A DNA stretch of 64,000 bases, from assembly GCF_022637415.1 (NCBI RefSeq), contig NZ_CP093340.1, positions 3,181,501-3,245,500 of the forward strand, read 5' to 3'. Under the pieces are notes generated by a model. That model ran no database searches and was not told the origin of the DNA. It was given only the letters and a program-made list of their open reading frames with translations. Below, piece by piece: positions 36,333 through 50,723 of the stretch; the stretch's first letter is position 1; the number at the start of each line of letters is the position of its first letter. The DNA is from Luteimonas sp. S4-F44 (GTDB lineage: Bacteria > Pseudomonadota > Gammaproteobacteria > Xanthomonadales > Xanthomonadaceae). The position numbers were made by a program, and so were the translations under genes.

Positions 36333-37055
36333 ATGGCGAAGCTAAAAGTACCCTCACTTCAACACCTCGCACGCGTTTGGCATCCAGATCCCGTTCGAGT
36401 TCAGAAAGCATTAGTTGCGCTTGTAAGGAACAGTCCAACTTTTAGCTACGAGATTGTTTTCGAACTTGTGCGAGACTTGATCCACCTGAAAGTACCCTAT
36501 GCTCAGGTCGTGCACTCCGTGACCTCGAAAGTTCGACGCGAAGACGTGCGAAGCAACTTTCTGAGCTTACTTCCGCTCGTGCGAGATCACTTTGAGAACG
36601 CCGAAATCAATTTTGTGACGCAAGTTGCCAGGCGCTTCTACCCAGTTGGACGAGGTATTTCTATACCTTTCAGCCCCCCATTTATTTACGGATCGGCCGG
36701 GTCTATACATCTTCCTTGGTTCAGCTTCTGGCGGTCCAATCCGCTCGACAAGGAACGACTTTCCTTATTCATAACTGTCATTGACGACATCCTCGCTCAG
36801 GATCCAGACCTGGATTCAGCAAAATTCTCTTTCCTAGATTTCAGCGCTAAAAACCCCAGATCTAACCGATCGCTAAAGGTCCTCGCTGGCAGCGAAATCC
36901 CGCGAGTAAGCAAGCAGCAGCGAGATGAAATGCTAATGGTTTTCGTTCGTGGCTTTCAATTAGCCCAAAGTGAACTGAGCAATTCCGTAGTGAGCGATGC
37001 CGTCGCAGTTAGACGACCAGACGACGACGCTGATCAACTGGGACTTTTCGAATAG
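36333..37055 (+). CDS. Unknown protein paired with the Panacea gene, candidate toxin
   Basis: 240 residues, soluble and basic in its first half (VRVQKALVALVRNSPTFSYEIVFEL), with an aromatic segment (FSPPFIYGSAGSIHLPWFSFW) and an acidic C-terminal tail (DDDADQLGLFE). No catalytic motif or family recognised. It starts 16 nt after the Panacea gene with AGGAT upstream, and shares its low GC, so the two are probably one operon. In Panacea systems the partner is usually the toxin, but nothing in this sequence itself shows toxicity. Confidence 0.6.
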   Translation: MAKLKVPSLQHLARVWHPDPVRVQKALVALVRNSPTFSYEIVFELVRDLIHLKVPYAQVVHSVTSKVRREDVRSNFLSLLPLVRDHFENAEINFVTQVARRFYPVGRGISIPFSPPFIYGSAGSIHLPWFSFWRSNPLDKERLSLFITVIDDILAQDPDLDSAKFSFLDFSAKNPRSNRSLKVLAGSEIPRVSKQQRDEMLMVFVRGFQLAQSELSNSVVSDAVAVRRPDDDADQLGLFE

Positions 37056-37244
37056 GATCCGGAGTAAATTTAGAACTCGGCAGCTTCTAGCATCCGCTAG
37101 AATTTGTCACAAGCAATGAATTATAGAATCGCCTGTTCCGCTTCATACTTCGATCAAAAATTCGCGCTTCAGTCGCGCTGTGGATTTAGTGGAATATCAC
37201 TCTATCCTACTTTCGCTTGATCTTTGCCGCCGCGACACGAATAA

Positions 37245-37268
37245 GAAAGGCGGCCTAAGCCGCCTTTC
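37245..37268 (-). terminator. Terminator of aceE
   Basis: A perfect 10-bp stem (GAAAGGCGGC with GCCGCCTTTC) with a four-base loop, 21 nt after the aceE stop. On the minus strand it is followed by TTATT. It may also serve the plus-strand Panacea pair from the other side. Confidence 0.85.
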
Positions 37269-37289
37269 TCGCCGATTCGTGCGAAAAAA

Positions 37290-39980
<2,691 letters not shown>

Positions 39981-40259
39981 CAGATGTGCTCCAGCGCGGC
40001 GCGCACGGCCGCGTGCAAGGGGTCGTTGTCGAACGGTCGATTCTAACAGGCGCGTTCTGCCGGGCGTGCTGGTTGCGGGGGTCGGGGACAGCGCGTTCCA
40101 GCGGTATGCCTGCCGGGGTCGGGCGCGTCTGCCGGACGGGGCGCGAGGACCGCGCAGCCATTGCCCGATTGCGGGCGGCCCGGCCGTCCGCCATGATCCC
40201 GTGTTCAGGGGAGGATGCGGCATGATTGCGGCCCCCCGCCCGCGCCCGAGCCCATCCCA

Positions 40260-42068
40260 ATGCCCCATACCGCCTCGCGTTCCAGCCGTTGGCAGTTGCC
40301 TGCGCTCGGGGTGGCGATCGTGCTGATCGTGGTCGGTCCGTTCCTGATCATGCGCGCGGCGATCGGCGAGGCCGAAGAGGCCACGCTCGAGGTGGTGCAC
40401 ACCCGCGAGATCCAGACGCTGGTGCAGGCGGTCTCGGCCGATGCGCGCAGCCTGGAGGCGGCGGCGATCGCGCTGACTCGCGGGATCGATTCGCCGCTGC
40501 TGCGCGAGCGCATCCGCGATGCGCGCGAGCGGATCCTGCCTAATGTCGAGGCGGTGCTGGAACTGACCCAGGACAACCCGGCGCAGCAGGCGCGGCTGGG
40601 CGCGCTGCGCAACATGCTCGAGCAGCGCCTGGCGCGGATCGACCAGGTGATCGCCGCCGAGGAGGCGGCGACCAACCGGCAAATCGACGAGATGATCGTG
40701 CTCTACCCGATCCAGCGGCTGGTGACGGAAGCAGTGGCCGAGGAAGAGGCGCTGCTGCTGGACCGCAAGGCCGTGGCTGCGCGTGCCAATCGCAATGCCG
40801 AGCTGTCGAGCTGGGCGGCGATGGTGGTGCAGTTGCTGCTGCTGGCGGCGGCGAGCTACTTCGCGCTGCGCCAGCAGACCGGCCGCGTGGTGGCTGAGCG
40901 GCAGGCGATGAACGCCAGCAGCCGGGCGCTTGCAGTGCTCGACAGCGTGCGCGAACCGATCGTACTGGTCGACAGCCGGCAACGGGTGGTGATGCACAAC
41001 GCGGCGTTTGCCGAGCTCTACGGCGTGGAGGAGGACGCACGCGGGCGTGCGCTGTCGGAGATCGGCGACGGTGCCTGGAAAGATGCCGAGACGCTGCGCC
41101 GGCTGCACGATGTGCTGGCACGCAACCGCGAGCTGTGGGACTACCGTCTCAGCCAGTCGACCGCCGATGGCGTGGAGCGCACGATGCTGCTCAACGCCCG
41201 GCGCATGCCGCTGCCCGACCGCGACGACACCGTGGCGCTGATCACCGCGTCCGACGTGACCACGCAGAGCATCAGCGAGCGGCAGATCCGCGAGCTCAAC
41301 CAGCAGCTCGAGGGCAAGATCGAGCAGGTCTCCGACGTCAATCGCGAACTGGAGGCCTTCAGCTATTCGGTCTCCCACGACCTGCGCGCGCCGCTGCGGC
41401 ACATCGCCGGCTTCGCCGACAAGCTGGGGCGCCATCTGGGCGAAAACATCGACGAGAAGAGCACCCACTATCTCAACGTGATCGGCGGTTCGGCGCGGCG
41501 CATGTCCACGCTGATCGACGACCTGCTGGTGTACTCGCGCCTGGGCCGCAGTGCGCTGCGACTGCAGAGCGTGGACCTGCAGACGCTGGTGTCCGATGCA
41601 CGCGCGATGCTCGACAGCAACGCGAAGGCCGAGAATCCCGACCACCGCATCGAGTGGACGATCGCGCCGCTGCCGATCGTGGTGGGCGATGAGAACATGC
41701 TGCGGCAGGTGTGGTTGAACCTGCTGGGCAATGCGGTCAAGTACAGCAGCGGCAGCGAGCCGTCGAAGATCGAGGTCGCCTGCCGGCGGCTGGAGGACGG
41801 CGGCTACGCGTTCGCGGTGCGCGACAACGGCGCGGGGTTCGACATGCAGTACGCGGGCAAGCTATTTGGTGTGTTCCAGCGTCTGCACTCGGCCAGCGAG
41901 TTCCCCGGCACCGGCGTCGGCCTGGCCAGCGTGCGCCGCGTGCTCGGCCGCCACGGCGGGCGGATCTGGGCCGAGTCGGCGCCGGGCCAGGGCGCCACGT
42001 TCCACTTCACCCTCCCCGCCTCCACCCAGGAGCCGGGCCTTCTGTCCTCACCAGGAAAACAGCAATGA
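40260..42068 (+). CDS. Membrane sensor histidine kinase (CHASE3-like, PAS)
   Basis: About 602 residues: a membrane helix (ALGVAIVLIVVGPFLIM), a helical periplasmic CHASE3-like domain, a second helix near residue 190 (AAMVVQLLLLAAASYFAL), a PAS domain (AVLDSVREPIVLVDSRQRVVMHN), HisKA with His373 in SYSVSHDLRAPLRH, and an ATPase domain (NLLGNAVKYSS, DNGAGFDM, GTGVGLASV). The stop overlaps the start of the first receiver gene by four bases. The stimulus is unknown. The start is uncertain; an ATG at 40215 is also open, but its purine-rich tract abuts it directly. Confidence 0.85.
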   Translation: MPHTASRSSRWQLPALGVAIVLIVVGPFLIMRAAIGEAEEATLEVVHTREIQTLVQAVSADARSLEAAAIALTRGIDSPLLRERIRDARERILPNVEAVLELTQDNPAQQARLGALRNMLEQRLARIDQVIAAEEAATNRQIDEMIVLYPIQRLVTEAVAEEEALLLDRKAVAARANRNAELSSWAAMVVQLLLLAAASYFALRQQTGRVVAERQAMNASSRALAVLDSVREPIVLVDSRQRVVMHNAAFAELYGVEEDARGRALSEIGDGAWKDAETLRRLHDVLARNRELWDYRLSQSTADGVERTMLLNARRMPLPDRDDTVALITASDVTTQSISERQIRELNQQLEGKIEQVSDVNRELEAFSYSVSHDLRAPLRHIAGFADKLGRHLGENIDEKSTHYLNVIGGSARRMSTLIDDLLVYSRLGRSALRLQSVDLQTLVSDARAMLDSNAKAENPDHRIEWTIAPLPIVVGDENMLRQVWLNLLGNAVKYSSGSEPSKIEVACRRLEDGGYAFAVRDNGAGFDMQYAGKLFGVFQRLHSASEFPGTGVGLASVRRVLGRHGGRIWAESAPGQGATFHFTLPASTQEPGLLSSPGKQQ

Positions 42069-42505
42069 GCGAAATCCGCACCATCCTTCTCGCCGAGGAC
42101 AGCCCGCACGATGCCGAGATGGCGATCGATGCGCTGCGTGAGGCCAATCTCGCCAACCCGATCGTGCATGTCGAGGACGGCGTCGAGGCGGTGGACTACC
42201 TGTTCCGCCGCGGCAAGTTCGCCGATCGCGCCGAGGGCGACCCGGCGGTGCTGCTGCTCGACATCAAGATGCCGCGCATGGACGGCCTGGAAGTGCTCAA
42301 GCAGTTGCGCGACCACGAGACGCTCAAGCGCATGCCGGTGGTGATCCTGTCGTCCTCGCGCGAGGAAAGCGACCTGGCGCGCAGCTGGGATCTGGGCGTG
42401 AACGCGTATGTGGTCAAGCCGGTGGACGTCGACCAGTTCTTCGACGCGGTGCGCACGCTCGGCAAGTTCTGGGCCGTGCTCAACGAAGTGCCCGAGGAAG
42501 AGTGA
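42065..42505 (+). CDS. Single-domain response regulator (Rcp1-like)
   Basis: 146 residues, a receiver domain only: acidic pocket LLAEDSPHDAEM, phosphoacceptor in LLLDIKMPRMDG, switch residues VVILSSSREESD, and Lys in AYVVKPVD. The insert YLFRRGKFADRAEGDP is typical of receivers that pair with phytochrome-like kinases. The ATGA overlap with the kinase gene makes it the direct partner. It has no output domain, so it acts by protein contact or in a phosphorelay. Confidence 0.88.
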   Translation: MSEIRTILLAEDSPHDAEMAIDALREANLANPIVHVEDGVEAVDYLFRRGKFADRAEGDPAVLLLDIKMPRMDGLEVLKQLRDHETLKRMPVVILSSSREESDLARSWDLGVNAYVVKPVDVDQFFDAVRTLGKFWAVLNEVPEEE

Positions 42506-42511
42506 GGCCGC

Positions 42512-42922
42512 ATGGGGGAGGATGAGGGACGCGATGCGCGGGCCGGACGCCTGCGTGTGCTGATCGTCGACGATTCGCGCGACGATGCCGAGCTCGCCGA
42601 ACTGGCTCTGCGCGACGCGGGACTGGCGGTCGAGACCCGGCGGGTCCATAGCGAAGCGGGGCTGGTGGAGGCGCTGGAGACCTTCGCGCCCCGCGTGGTG
42701 CTGTCGGACGTCAATCTGCCGGGGTTTTCGGGCGCCGAAGCGCTAGCGCTCACCCGCCGGCTGCGTCCCGGGGTGCCGGTGGTGTTCATGACCGGCTCGG
42801 CCTACGGCCTGCCGGGCGATGTGATGCCCGAAGGCGATGCGTTGGTCCACAAGGACCAGCTCGACCGCCTGCCGGCGGCGCTGGCCCAGGTGCTGGCGAT
42901 GGGGGACAGCGAGGCGGAGTGA
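42512..42922 (+). CDS. Second single-domain response regulator
   Basis: 136 residues, receiver domain only: VLIVDDSRDDAEL, VVLSDVNLPGFSG (phosphoacceptor Asp), VVFMTGSA, and a divergent C terminus where HKDQLD replaces the usual K-P motif but keeps the Lys. It starts 6 nt after the first receiver gene, so a kinase and two receivers form one operon. The second receiver could be a phosphate sink or a branch to another output. Confidence 0.82.
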   Translation: MGEDEGRDARAGRLRVLIVDDSRDDAELAELALRDAGLAVETRRVHSEAGLVEALETFAPRVVLSDVNLPGFSGAEALALTRRLRPGVPVVFMTGSAYGLPGDVMPEGDALVHKDQLDRLPAALAQVLAMGDSEAE

Positions 42923-42958
42923 GGGTGGCGGGGCTGCGCGCAAAGCCATGCCCCCACC

Positions 42959-43001
42959 CGACACGCTGCGCGTGTCGACCTCCCCCGCGATGCGGGGGAG
43001 G
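42959..43001. repeat. Double hairpin between convergent genes
   Basis: Two adjacent perfect inverted repeats: 42959-42977 (arms CGACACGC/GCGTGTCG, 3-nt loop) and 42979-43001 (arms CCTCCCCCGC/GCGGGGGAGG, GAT loop). They sit between the convergent receiver and maeB genes with no T-run. They probably act as a bidirectional transcription block or belong to a dispersed intergenic repeat family. Confidence 0.65.
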
Positions 43002-43014
43002 TGACGGGCGCCGG

Positions 43015-45300
<2,286 letters not shown>

Positions 45301-45352
45301 CAGATTGGTCTTGAGTATGGGAATCGGGGCAGGCTCGTGATTCTACCCCCCG

Positions 45353-45378
45353 CGCCCGCGTCGGACCCGACGCGGGCG
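45353..45378. terminator. Hairpin downstream of the porin gene
   Basis: A perfect stem of about 12 bp (arm CGCCCGCGTCGG) with a two-base centre, 20 nt after the porin stop on the minus strand. No T-run follows, so it may be a Rho-independent terminator of poor quality or an mRNA stabiliser. Confidence 0.45.
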
Positions 45379-45398
45379 GATGGTGCGCATCGCACAGG

Positions 45399-46883
45399 TC
45401 AGAACACGACCTGGGCGCGGACGTTGACGGTGTTGCCCGAATCCGGGCCGCGGTAGCTGCCGACCTGGTTGTCGGTGGTCCAGTGCACGTAGTTGAGCAT
45501 CAGCCGCGACCAGTTGTTGAGGTACCAGTTCACGCCAAGCGTCCAGGCATCGCCCTCGCCGCCGCGCGCGGCGTCGGTGAAGTCCATGCGGTCGAAGCGC
45601 GCGGCCAGTTCCCAGGCGCCGATGCCGCCGTCGGTGACCGGGCGCGCGACGCGGGTAGTGCCCCAGACGCCGGAGCGGGCGCTGAATCCGGGCGTTTCGC
45701 CGGTGAGCAGCCAGCCGGCGTAGACCGAGGTCGCTTTCTGGGTGAAGTCGTCGGCGGTGCGCGAGGCGATCGTGCGCTCGGCGTACTCGGCAAACGCCCA
45801 GCCGCTGCGCCAGGTGCCACCGAGTTCGGCGCCCCAGATGGTCTCGCGGCTGACGTCGGCGATCGAGCTGGCCGACACGCGCACGTTGTCGTTGAAGTTC
45901 GAGGCGATGCGCGGGACCTTGTTGATGCTGGTCACGTCGCGGCCGAAGTCCTCGTACACCGCCCAGCCGCCCAGGTGCACGAAGCCCTGCGCCCGCTTGA
46001 TCGGGTTCCAGTGCGCACGCGTGGTGACGGTCTGCGAATCGCTCTGGGCGCCGGCGTTGCCGATGTCGTCGCCGGTGAAGCCCAGACTGTAGTGCCAGTT
46101 CTGGCCGATGAGCTTCATCTGCGCGCCCAGGCCGAAGTAGCCGCTGTTGGGCGCGCCGATCGAGGCGACCGCGTTGCGCTCCATGAAGGGCGTGCGGGTG
46201 AGCGTGGTGCTCGCGTCGATCGCGCGGTCCTTGAGCTTGTTGCCGAGGTAGAACTCGGCCGGCAGGTTGCCCAGGCGCGTGTCCCACGACAGGTAGGCGT
46301 CCTTGATGCTGACGTCGTTGTCAGCGAAGTCGGCGTCGATCTTGTAGCCCAGCGCGCCGATGGTGCCTTCGGCGCCCAGGCGCACCTGGCGCATCTCGGT
46401 GCCGCCGATGTTGCGGTCGGCGAAGTTCGAGCCGTTGGTCGACGACCAGTCCATCATCACCCGGCCGCGCGGGTGGAAGGTAAAGCTGCGGTCGGCGTTG
46501 CGGAACTCCGGTCCGCCGCGGCGCCAGCTGGTGTTGCCGCCGCCGGTGCCGCCGCTGGCGGCCAGTTGCGCGACCTGTGCCTGCAGGATCGCCAGGTCGT
46601 CCTGGCGGGTGTCGGCGACGGCCGCGGCGACCTGGGCGTCGGTCGCGGACACAGCCGAAGGCGACGTGGCGACGGCGGTCGCCGGTGCAGGCCGACCCGC
46701 TTCGAGCGCGGCCAGGCGCGCGTTGAGCTGTTCGAGCTGGGCGGCCTGGGCCTGCAGCATCTGGGCCTGCTGTTCGACGAGCGTCCGCAGCGCGGCCTCG
46801 TCCTGGGCGGTGGCGTCGAAGGCGGCCGTGCCGAGTGCAAGGCCGATGGCGGCAGCGAGTGCCGCAGAGCGCAATGGGTGCAT
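45399..46883 (-). CDS. OprO/OprP-type outer-membrane porin
   Basis: 494 residues. A signal peptide (AALAAAIGLALGTAAFDATA) is followed by a coiled-coil segment (LRTLVEQQAQMLQAQAAQLEQLNARLAALE) and a 16-strand barrel ending in a terminal Phe (VNVRAQVVF). Segments such as TFHPRGRVMMDW, EMRQVRLGAEGTIG and FYLGNKLKDRAIDAS fit the phosphate-selective porin family. Despite the family name, ion choice cannot be read here. It lies beside a hydrolase and dctA on the same strand. A second, shorter porin of the family lies at 49510. Confidence 0.85.
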   Translation of the reverse strand: MHPLRSAALAAAIGLALGTAAFDATAQDEAALRTLVEQQAQMLQAQAAQLEQLNARLAALEAGRPAPATAVATSPSAVSATDAQVAAAVADTRQDDLAILQAQVAQLAASGGTGGGNTSWRRGGPEFRNADRSFTFHPRGRVMMDWSSTNGSNFADRNIGGTEMRQVRLGAEGTIGALGYKIDADFADNDVSIKDAYLSWDTRLGNLPAEFYLGNKLKDRAIDASTTLTRTPFMERNAVASIGAPNSGYFGLGAQMKLIGQNWHYSLGFTGDDIGNAGAQSDSQTVTTRAHWNPIKRAQGFVHLGGWAVYEDFGRDVTSINKVPRIASNFNDNVRVSASSIADVSRETIWGAELGGTWRSGWAFAEYAERTIASRTADDFTQKATSVYAGWLLTGETPGFSARSGVWGTTRVARPVTDGGIGAWELAARFDRMDFTDAARGGEGDAWTLGVNWYLNNWSRLMLNYVHWTTDNQVGSYRGPDSGNTVNVRAQVVF

Positions 46884-46922
46884 GTGTGTCCCTCCCCCGG
46901 GATAGTGGCGTGGGCGCGGCGG

Positions 46923-47942
46923 TCAGTCGCCGTCCGCGTCGTCGATGTCTTCGTCCGGCACGTTGGTGGCCGGCGCAGGTGCGGTATTGCCGATCAACGG
47001 CTGCAGCGAGACCGGCGCGTCCTGCATGAAGCCGTGGCTGCGCGCCCAGGTCGCGAACAGGCGTGGCCACTGCGCGACCAGCGCGCCCGGTCGCCCCAGG
47101 CCCCAGCTGTGGCCGCCGCGCTCGAAGATGTGCATCTCGGCCGGCACGCCCTTGGCGCGGGTGGCGTTGAACATCGTCAGGCTGTGGCCGACATCGGCGA
47201 TCGGATCGTCGGCGGCATGCGCCAGAAACACCGGCGGCATGTCGGCGCGCACGTGCGATTCGACCGAGTAGGCGGCGACCGCGTCGGGCTGCGTGCCCAG
47301 CTCGCGACGCGAGCGGGTGGTGTCGAGCGGCGCCTGCAGCGACACCACCGGGTAGAGCATCGCCAGGAAGTCGGGCCGCGACGAGGTGCGGTCGGCGGCA
47401 TCCAGGGCGGGATAGAAGTCGTGGTCGAAACGCGTGGCGAGGATGCCACCGAGGTTGGCGCCTGCCGACGAGCCCATGACGCCGATCTTCTGCGGGTCGA
47501 TGCCCAGCGCATCGGCCTGGCTGCGCAGCAGGCGCATCGCGCGCTGGCCGTCCTGGAACGGTGCCACCGCCGGCCAGCCATCGCCGGGCAGCCGGTAATA
47601 CAGCACGGCGGCGGTGGTGCCGATCGAGGCCAGCCACTGCGCCATCGGCGCGGCGGCGGTGCCGACCTGGATGCGGAAGTAGCCGCCGCCGCCCAGGATC
47701 AGCACCGCGGTGCCGTTGGGCTGCGCCGGCCGGTAGATCTCCATCCGCGGCTCGGCGATGCGGGTCACCGCGCCCAGCGCGCTGCCTTCGTTGCCGACCT
47801 GCTCGGGGCCGGTGACATTGGTCGGCAGATGGCCGGCCGGCCACAGCGGCACGGTCTGTGGGGCGGTCTGCGCCTGGGCGATGCCGGTACAGGCGAACAA
47901 CAGGCCGGCGATGGCGCCGGCCCAGCGGTGTGGTGTGGTCAT
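46923..47942 (-). CDS. Secreted alpha/beta hydrolase (esterase-like)
   Basis: 339 residues. A signal peptide (AGAIAGLLFACTGIAQAQ) precedes an esterase/BD-FAE-type alpha/beta hydrolase: oxyanion region ILGGGGY, nucleophile GSSAG in IGVMGSSAGANLGG, acid in HAADDPIADVG, and His in FERGGHSWGLG. Such enzymes cut acetyl or other ester groups from carbohydrates; the substrate here is unknown. The start at 47942 has GGGAGGGG just upstream. It sits between dctA and the porin, all minus strand with gaps of about 40 nt, so one operon is likely. Confidence 0.8.
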   Translation of the reverse strand: MTTPHRWAGAIAGLLFACTGIAQAQTAPQTVPLWPAGHLPTNVTGPEQVGNEGSALGAVTRIAEPRMEIYRPAQPNGTAVLILGGGGYFRIQVGTAAAPMAQWLASIGTTAAVLYYRLPGDGWPAVAPFQDGQRAMRLLRSQADALGIDPQKIGVMGSSAGANLGGILATRFDHDFYPALDAADRTSSRPDFLAMLYPVVSLQAPLDTTRSRRELGTQPDAVAAYSVESHVRADMPPVFLAHAADDPIADVGHSLTMFNATRAKGVPAEMHIFERGGHSWGLGRPGALVAQWPRLFATWARSHGFMQDAPVSLQPLIGNTAPAPATNVPDEDIDDADGD

Positions 47943-47986
47943 GGGTCCCCTCCCGAGGTGAAGCATGGATGGCGCCGGTCCGGCGC

Positions 47987-49342
47987 TCAGTCGAGTGCCA
48001 GCACGTCGCGGTCGCCGGGGCCGGCGGCCGGATCGGGCGCGGCCATCACCGGCGCCGGCTTGCCGTCGAGCGCGGCGGTCAGGGCATCGCGGTCGAGCGC
48101 GTTCTCCCAGCGCGCGACGACCACGGTCGCCACCGCGTTACCGATGAAGTTGGTCAGCGAGCGGCACTCGCTCATGAAGCGGTCGATGCCCAGGATCAGC
48201 GCCATGCCGGCCACCGGCACGGTGGGCACCACCGACAGCGTGGCCGCCAGCGTGATGAAGCCCGCACCGGTCACCCCGGCCGCGCCCTTGGAGCTGAGCA
48301 TCGCCACCAGCAGCAGCGTGACCTGCTGCCACAGCGTGAGTTCGGTGTTGGTGGCCTGGGCGATGAACAGCGCGGCCAGGGTCATGTAGAGGTTGGTGCC
48401 GTCGAGGTTGAACGAGTAGCCGGTCGGCACGACCAGGCCGACCACCGATTTCTTGCAGCCGGCCTTCTCCATCTTCTCCATCAGCGACGGCAGCGCCGAT
48501 TCCGATGACGAGGTGCCCAGCACCAGCAGCAGTTCGGCCTTCAGGTAGCGGATCAGCTTGAGCACCGAGAAGCCGCAGGCGCGCGCCACCGCGCCCAGGA
48601 TCACCAGCACGAACAGCAGCGAGCTGACGTAGAACGTGCCCACCAGCCACGCCAGGTTGACCAGCGATTCAAGGCCGTACTTGCCGATGGTGAAGGCGAT
48701 CGCGCCGAACGCACCGATCGGCGCGGCCTTCATCAAGATATGCACCAGCTTGAACACCGGCGTGGTCAGCGCTTCGAGGAACGTCAGCACCGGGCGGCCC
48801 TTCTCGCCGGTGAGCGCCAGCGCGATGCCGAACAGCACCGCGATGAACAGCACCTGCAGGATGTTGCCGTCGACGAACGCGCCGACCAGGGTGCCGGGGA
48901 TGATGTCGAGCAGGAAGCCGGTCAGGGTCAGCTCGTGGGATTTCTGCACGTAGCCCTGGACCGCGGCGGTGTCGAGCGTGGCCGGGTCGATGTTCATGCC
49001 CACGCCGGGCTGGACGACATGCGCGACGACCATGCCGACGACCAGCGCCAGCGTCGAGAAGAACAGGAAGTAGGCCATCGCCTTGGCGAACACCCGGCCG
49101 ACGGTGCGCAGCTGGGTCATGCCGGCGATGCCGGTGACGATGGTCAGGAAGATCACCGGCGCGATGATCATCTTGACCAGTTTGATGAATGCGTCACCCA
49201 GCGGCTTGAGCTGCTCGGCGAACACCGGCGCGTAGTGGCCCAGCAGCGCGCCCAGCGCGATCGCGACCAGCACCTGGACGTACAACTGGCGATACCACGG
49301 CAGCCGCGGGGCGGCCGGCGTGGTGGCGGGAATGGCGTGCAT
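47987..49342 (-). CDS. dctA: C4-dicarboxylate:cation symporter
   Basis: 451 residues, normal for DctA. It imports succinate, fumarate and malate with protons or sodium. Hallmarks of the family are present: [24 protein letters not shown], the Ser-rich hairpin [28 protein letters not shown], and [13 protein letters not shown]. About eight membrane helices plus two hairpins. It is first in a minus-strand run with the hydrolase and porin genes. A DctB-like hybrid sensor kinase lies 1.4 kb away on the other strand and may control it. Confidence 0.9.
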   Translation of the reverse strand: MHAIPATTPAAPRLPWYRQLYVQVLVAIALGALLGHYAPVFAEQLKPLGDAFIKLVKMIIAPVIFLTIVTGIAGMTQLRTVGRVFAKAMAYFLFFSTLALVVGMVVAHVVQPGVGMNIDPATLDTAAVQGYVQKSHELTLTGFLLDIIPGTLVGAFVDGNILQVLFIAVLFGIALALTGEKGRPVLTFLEALTTPVFKLVHILMKAAPIGAFGAIAFTIGKYGLESLVNLAWLVGTFYVSSLLFVLVILGAVARACGFSVLKLIRYLKAELLLVLGTSSSESALPSLMEKMEKAGCKKSVVGLVVPTGYSFNLDGTNLYMTLAALFIAQATNTELTLWQQVTLLLVAMLSSKGAAGVTGAGFITLAATLSVVPTVPVAGMALILGIDRFMSECRSLTNFIGNAVATVVVARWENALDRDALTAALDGKPAPVMAAPDPAAGPGDRDVLALD

Positions 49343-49509
49343 GCGGAGGATCCGGTTGGCGCGTCCGTCGACATGCGGGCGCTCGGCGAGGCAGTGTTGT
49401 ACGCCCGCGCGCCCGATCCGCCGATAGCGCATTGGTGTTATGCGCCGCGTGCATCTGCCGGGCGCACTGCCTAGACTGCCCGGCCCCCTTGCATCCCCTG
49501 AGGTCCCCG

Positions 49510-50676
49510 ATGCGCCCCACTCTGCCGCTGCTCATCGCACTCGCCGCCTGTTCTTCATCCGCTTTCGGGCGCGAGTTCGACGACTGGCCGACCAGCTACA
49601 CCTTCGCCAACGGCACCCAGGTCTCGGCGACGGCGAACTTCGCCTGGGACACCGTGGACTTCAGCGGCGACCCGCGGCTGAGCGACGACAGCGGGCTGCG
49701 CCGCCGCGAGTTCGGCGCAACGATCAAGAAGGCCGGCGTCTGGGATGCGATGGTCTATTTCGACTTCGAATCCAAGACCTGGCTGGACGTGTTCGTGCGC
49801 GTGGAGAGCAAGGCGTTCCTGGGCCGCGACCTGGGCAAGCTGCGCGTGGGCTACATGAAGGTGCCGGTGGGGTTGGAGGGCGTGACCGCCTCGCGCGCCG
49901 GCACATTCATGGAACTGGCTGCGCCGATCCAGGCGATCTACCAGGGCCGGCGGACCGGCGTGGAGTGGACCTACGAGCAGCCGGCCGCGCTGTTCCAGCT
50001 CGGCGGCTACGCCGGTCAGGACCTGCACGGCGACAATCACGGACAGACCCTGGCCGGGCGTGCGGTGTGGACGCCGCGCAAGGCCGACGGCGACGTGCTG
50101 CACCTGGGGCTGGCGGCCTCGCGCGAGAATCCGGAGGCCTGGACCGATGGGCGCGGCGACCGTTTCGCCCCGACCGCGCGCCTGCGCGCGCGGCCCGGCG
50201 CGGGGCTGACGCCGGTGCGCCTGGTCGACTCGGGTGAGCTGGGTCCGGTCGACCACATCCGCCGCACCGGCCTGGAAGGCATCTGGATCCGGGGGCCGGT
50301 CTCGCTGCAGGGCGAGCTGCTGCGCGCCGATATCGCCCGCGACGGCGGCCTGCCCGACTACCGCGCCGAAGGCGGGTACCTGGCCGGCAGTTGGCTGATC
50401 ACTGGCGAGCACCGGCCGTACTCGGCCGGCAACGTCGCCAACCCCAAGCCGGCGCGCAGCTACGGCGCGGTGGAACTGGCCGCGCGCTACAGCACGCTCG
50501 ACCTCGACGACGGCCCCATTGCCGGTGGCCGCCAGCACGACTGGACGTTCGGCGCCAATTGGTACCTGACCTCGCATTTCAAGCTGCAGGCCAACTACGT
50601 GCGCATCAACGCCACCCGCGGCGGCCGCTCGACTTCGCCCGATGCGGTCGAGTTCCGTGCGCAGGTGCATTTCTGA
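49510..50676 (+). CDS. OprO/OprP-like porin, shorter form
   Basis: 388 residues. A signal peptide ([16 protein letters not shown]) is followed by a barrel with typical OprO/P motifs ([60 protein letters not shown]) and terminal Phe (FRAQVHF). It lacks the coiled coil of its paralogue at 45399. Cys13 could in principle be a lipobox Cys (LAAC), but a following SSSAFG cleavage is equally likely. GAGG lies 7 nt before the ATG. It precedes the hybrid kinase by 47 nt, so the two may be co-transcribed. Confidence 0.82.
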   Translation: MRPTLPLLIALAACSSSAFGREFDDWPTSYTFANGTQVSATANFAWDTVDFSGDPRLSDDSGLRRREFGATIKKAGVWDAMVYFDFESKTWLDVFVRVESKAFLGRDLGKLRVGYMKVPVGLEGVTASRAGTFMELAAPIQAIYQGRRTGVEWTYEQPAALFQLGGYAGQDLHGDNHGQTLAGRAVWTPRKADGDVLHLGLAASRENPEAWTDGRGDRFAPTARLRARPGAGLTPVRLVDSGELGPVDHIRRTGLEGIWIRGPVSLQGELLRADIARDGGLPDYRAEGGYLAGSWLITGEHRPYSAGNVANPKPARSYGAVELAARYSTLDLDDGPIAGGRQHDWTFGANWYLTSHFKLQANYVRINATRGGRSTSPDAVEFRAQVHF

Positions 50677-50723
50677 GCGAGCGCACCGTCAGCTCGCGAC
50701 ACGTCGGCCGCTAGTCTGGTCCC

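Noticed and set aside
39981..41645. Upstream extension of the aceE frame by ~555 codons
   Set aside because: It runs antisense through the histidine kinase gene; AceE has a normal start with a ribosome site at 39980 and normal length.
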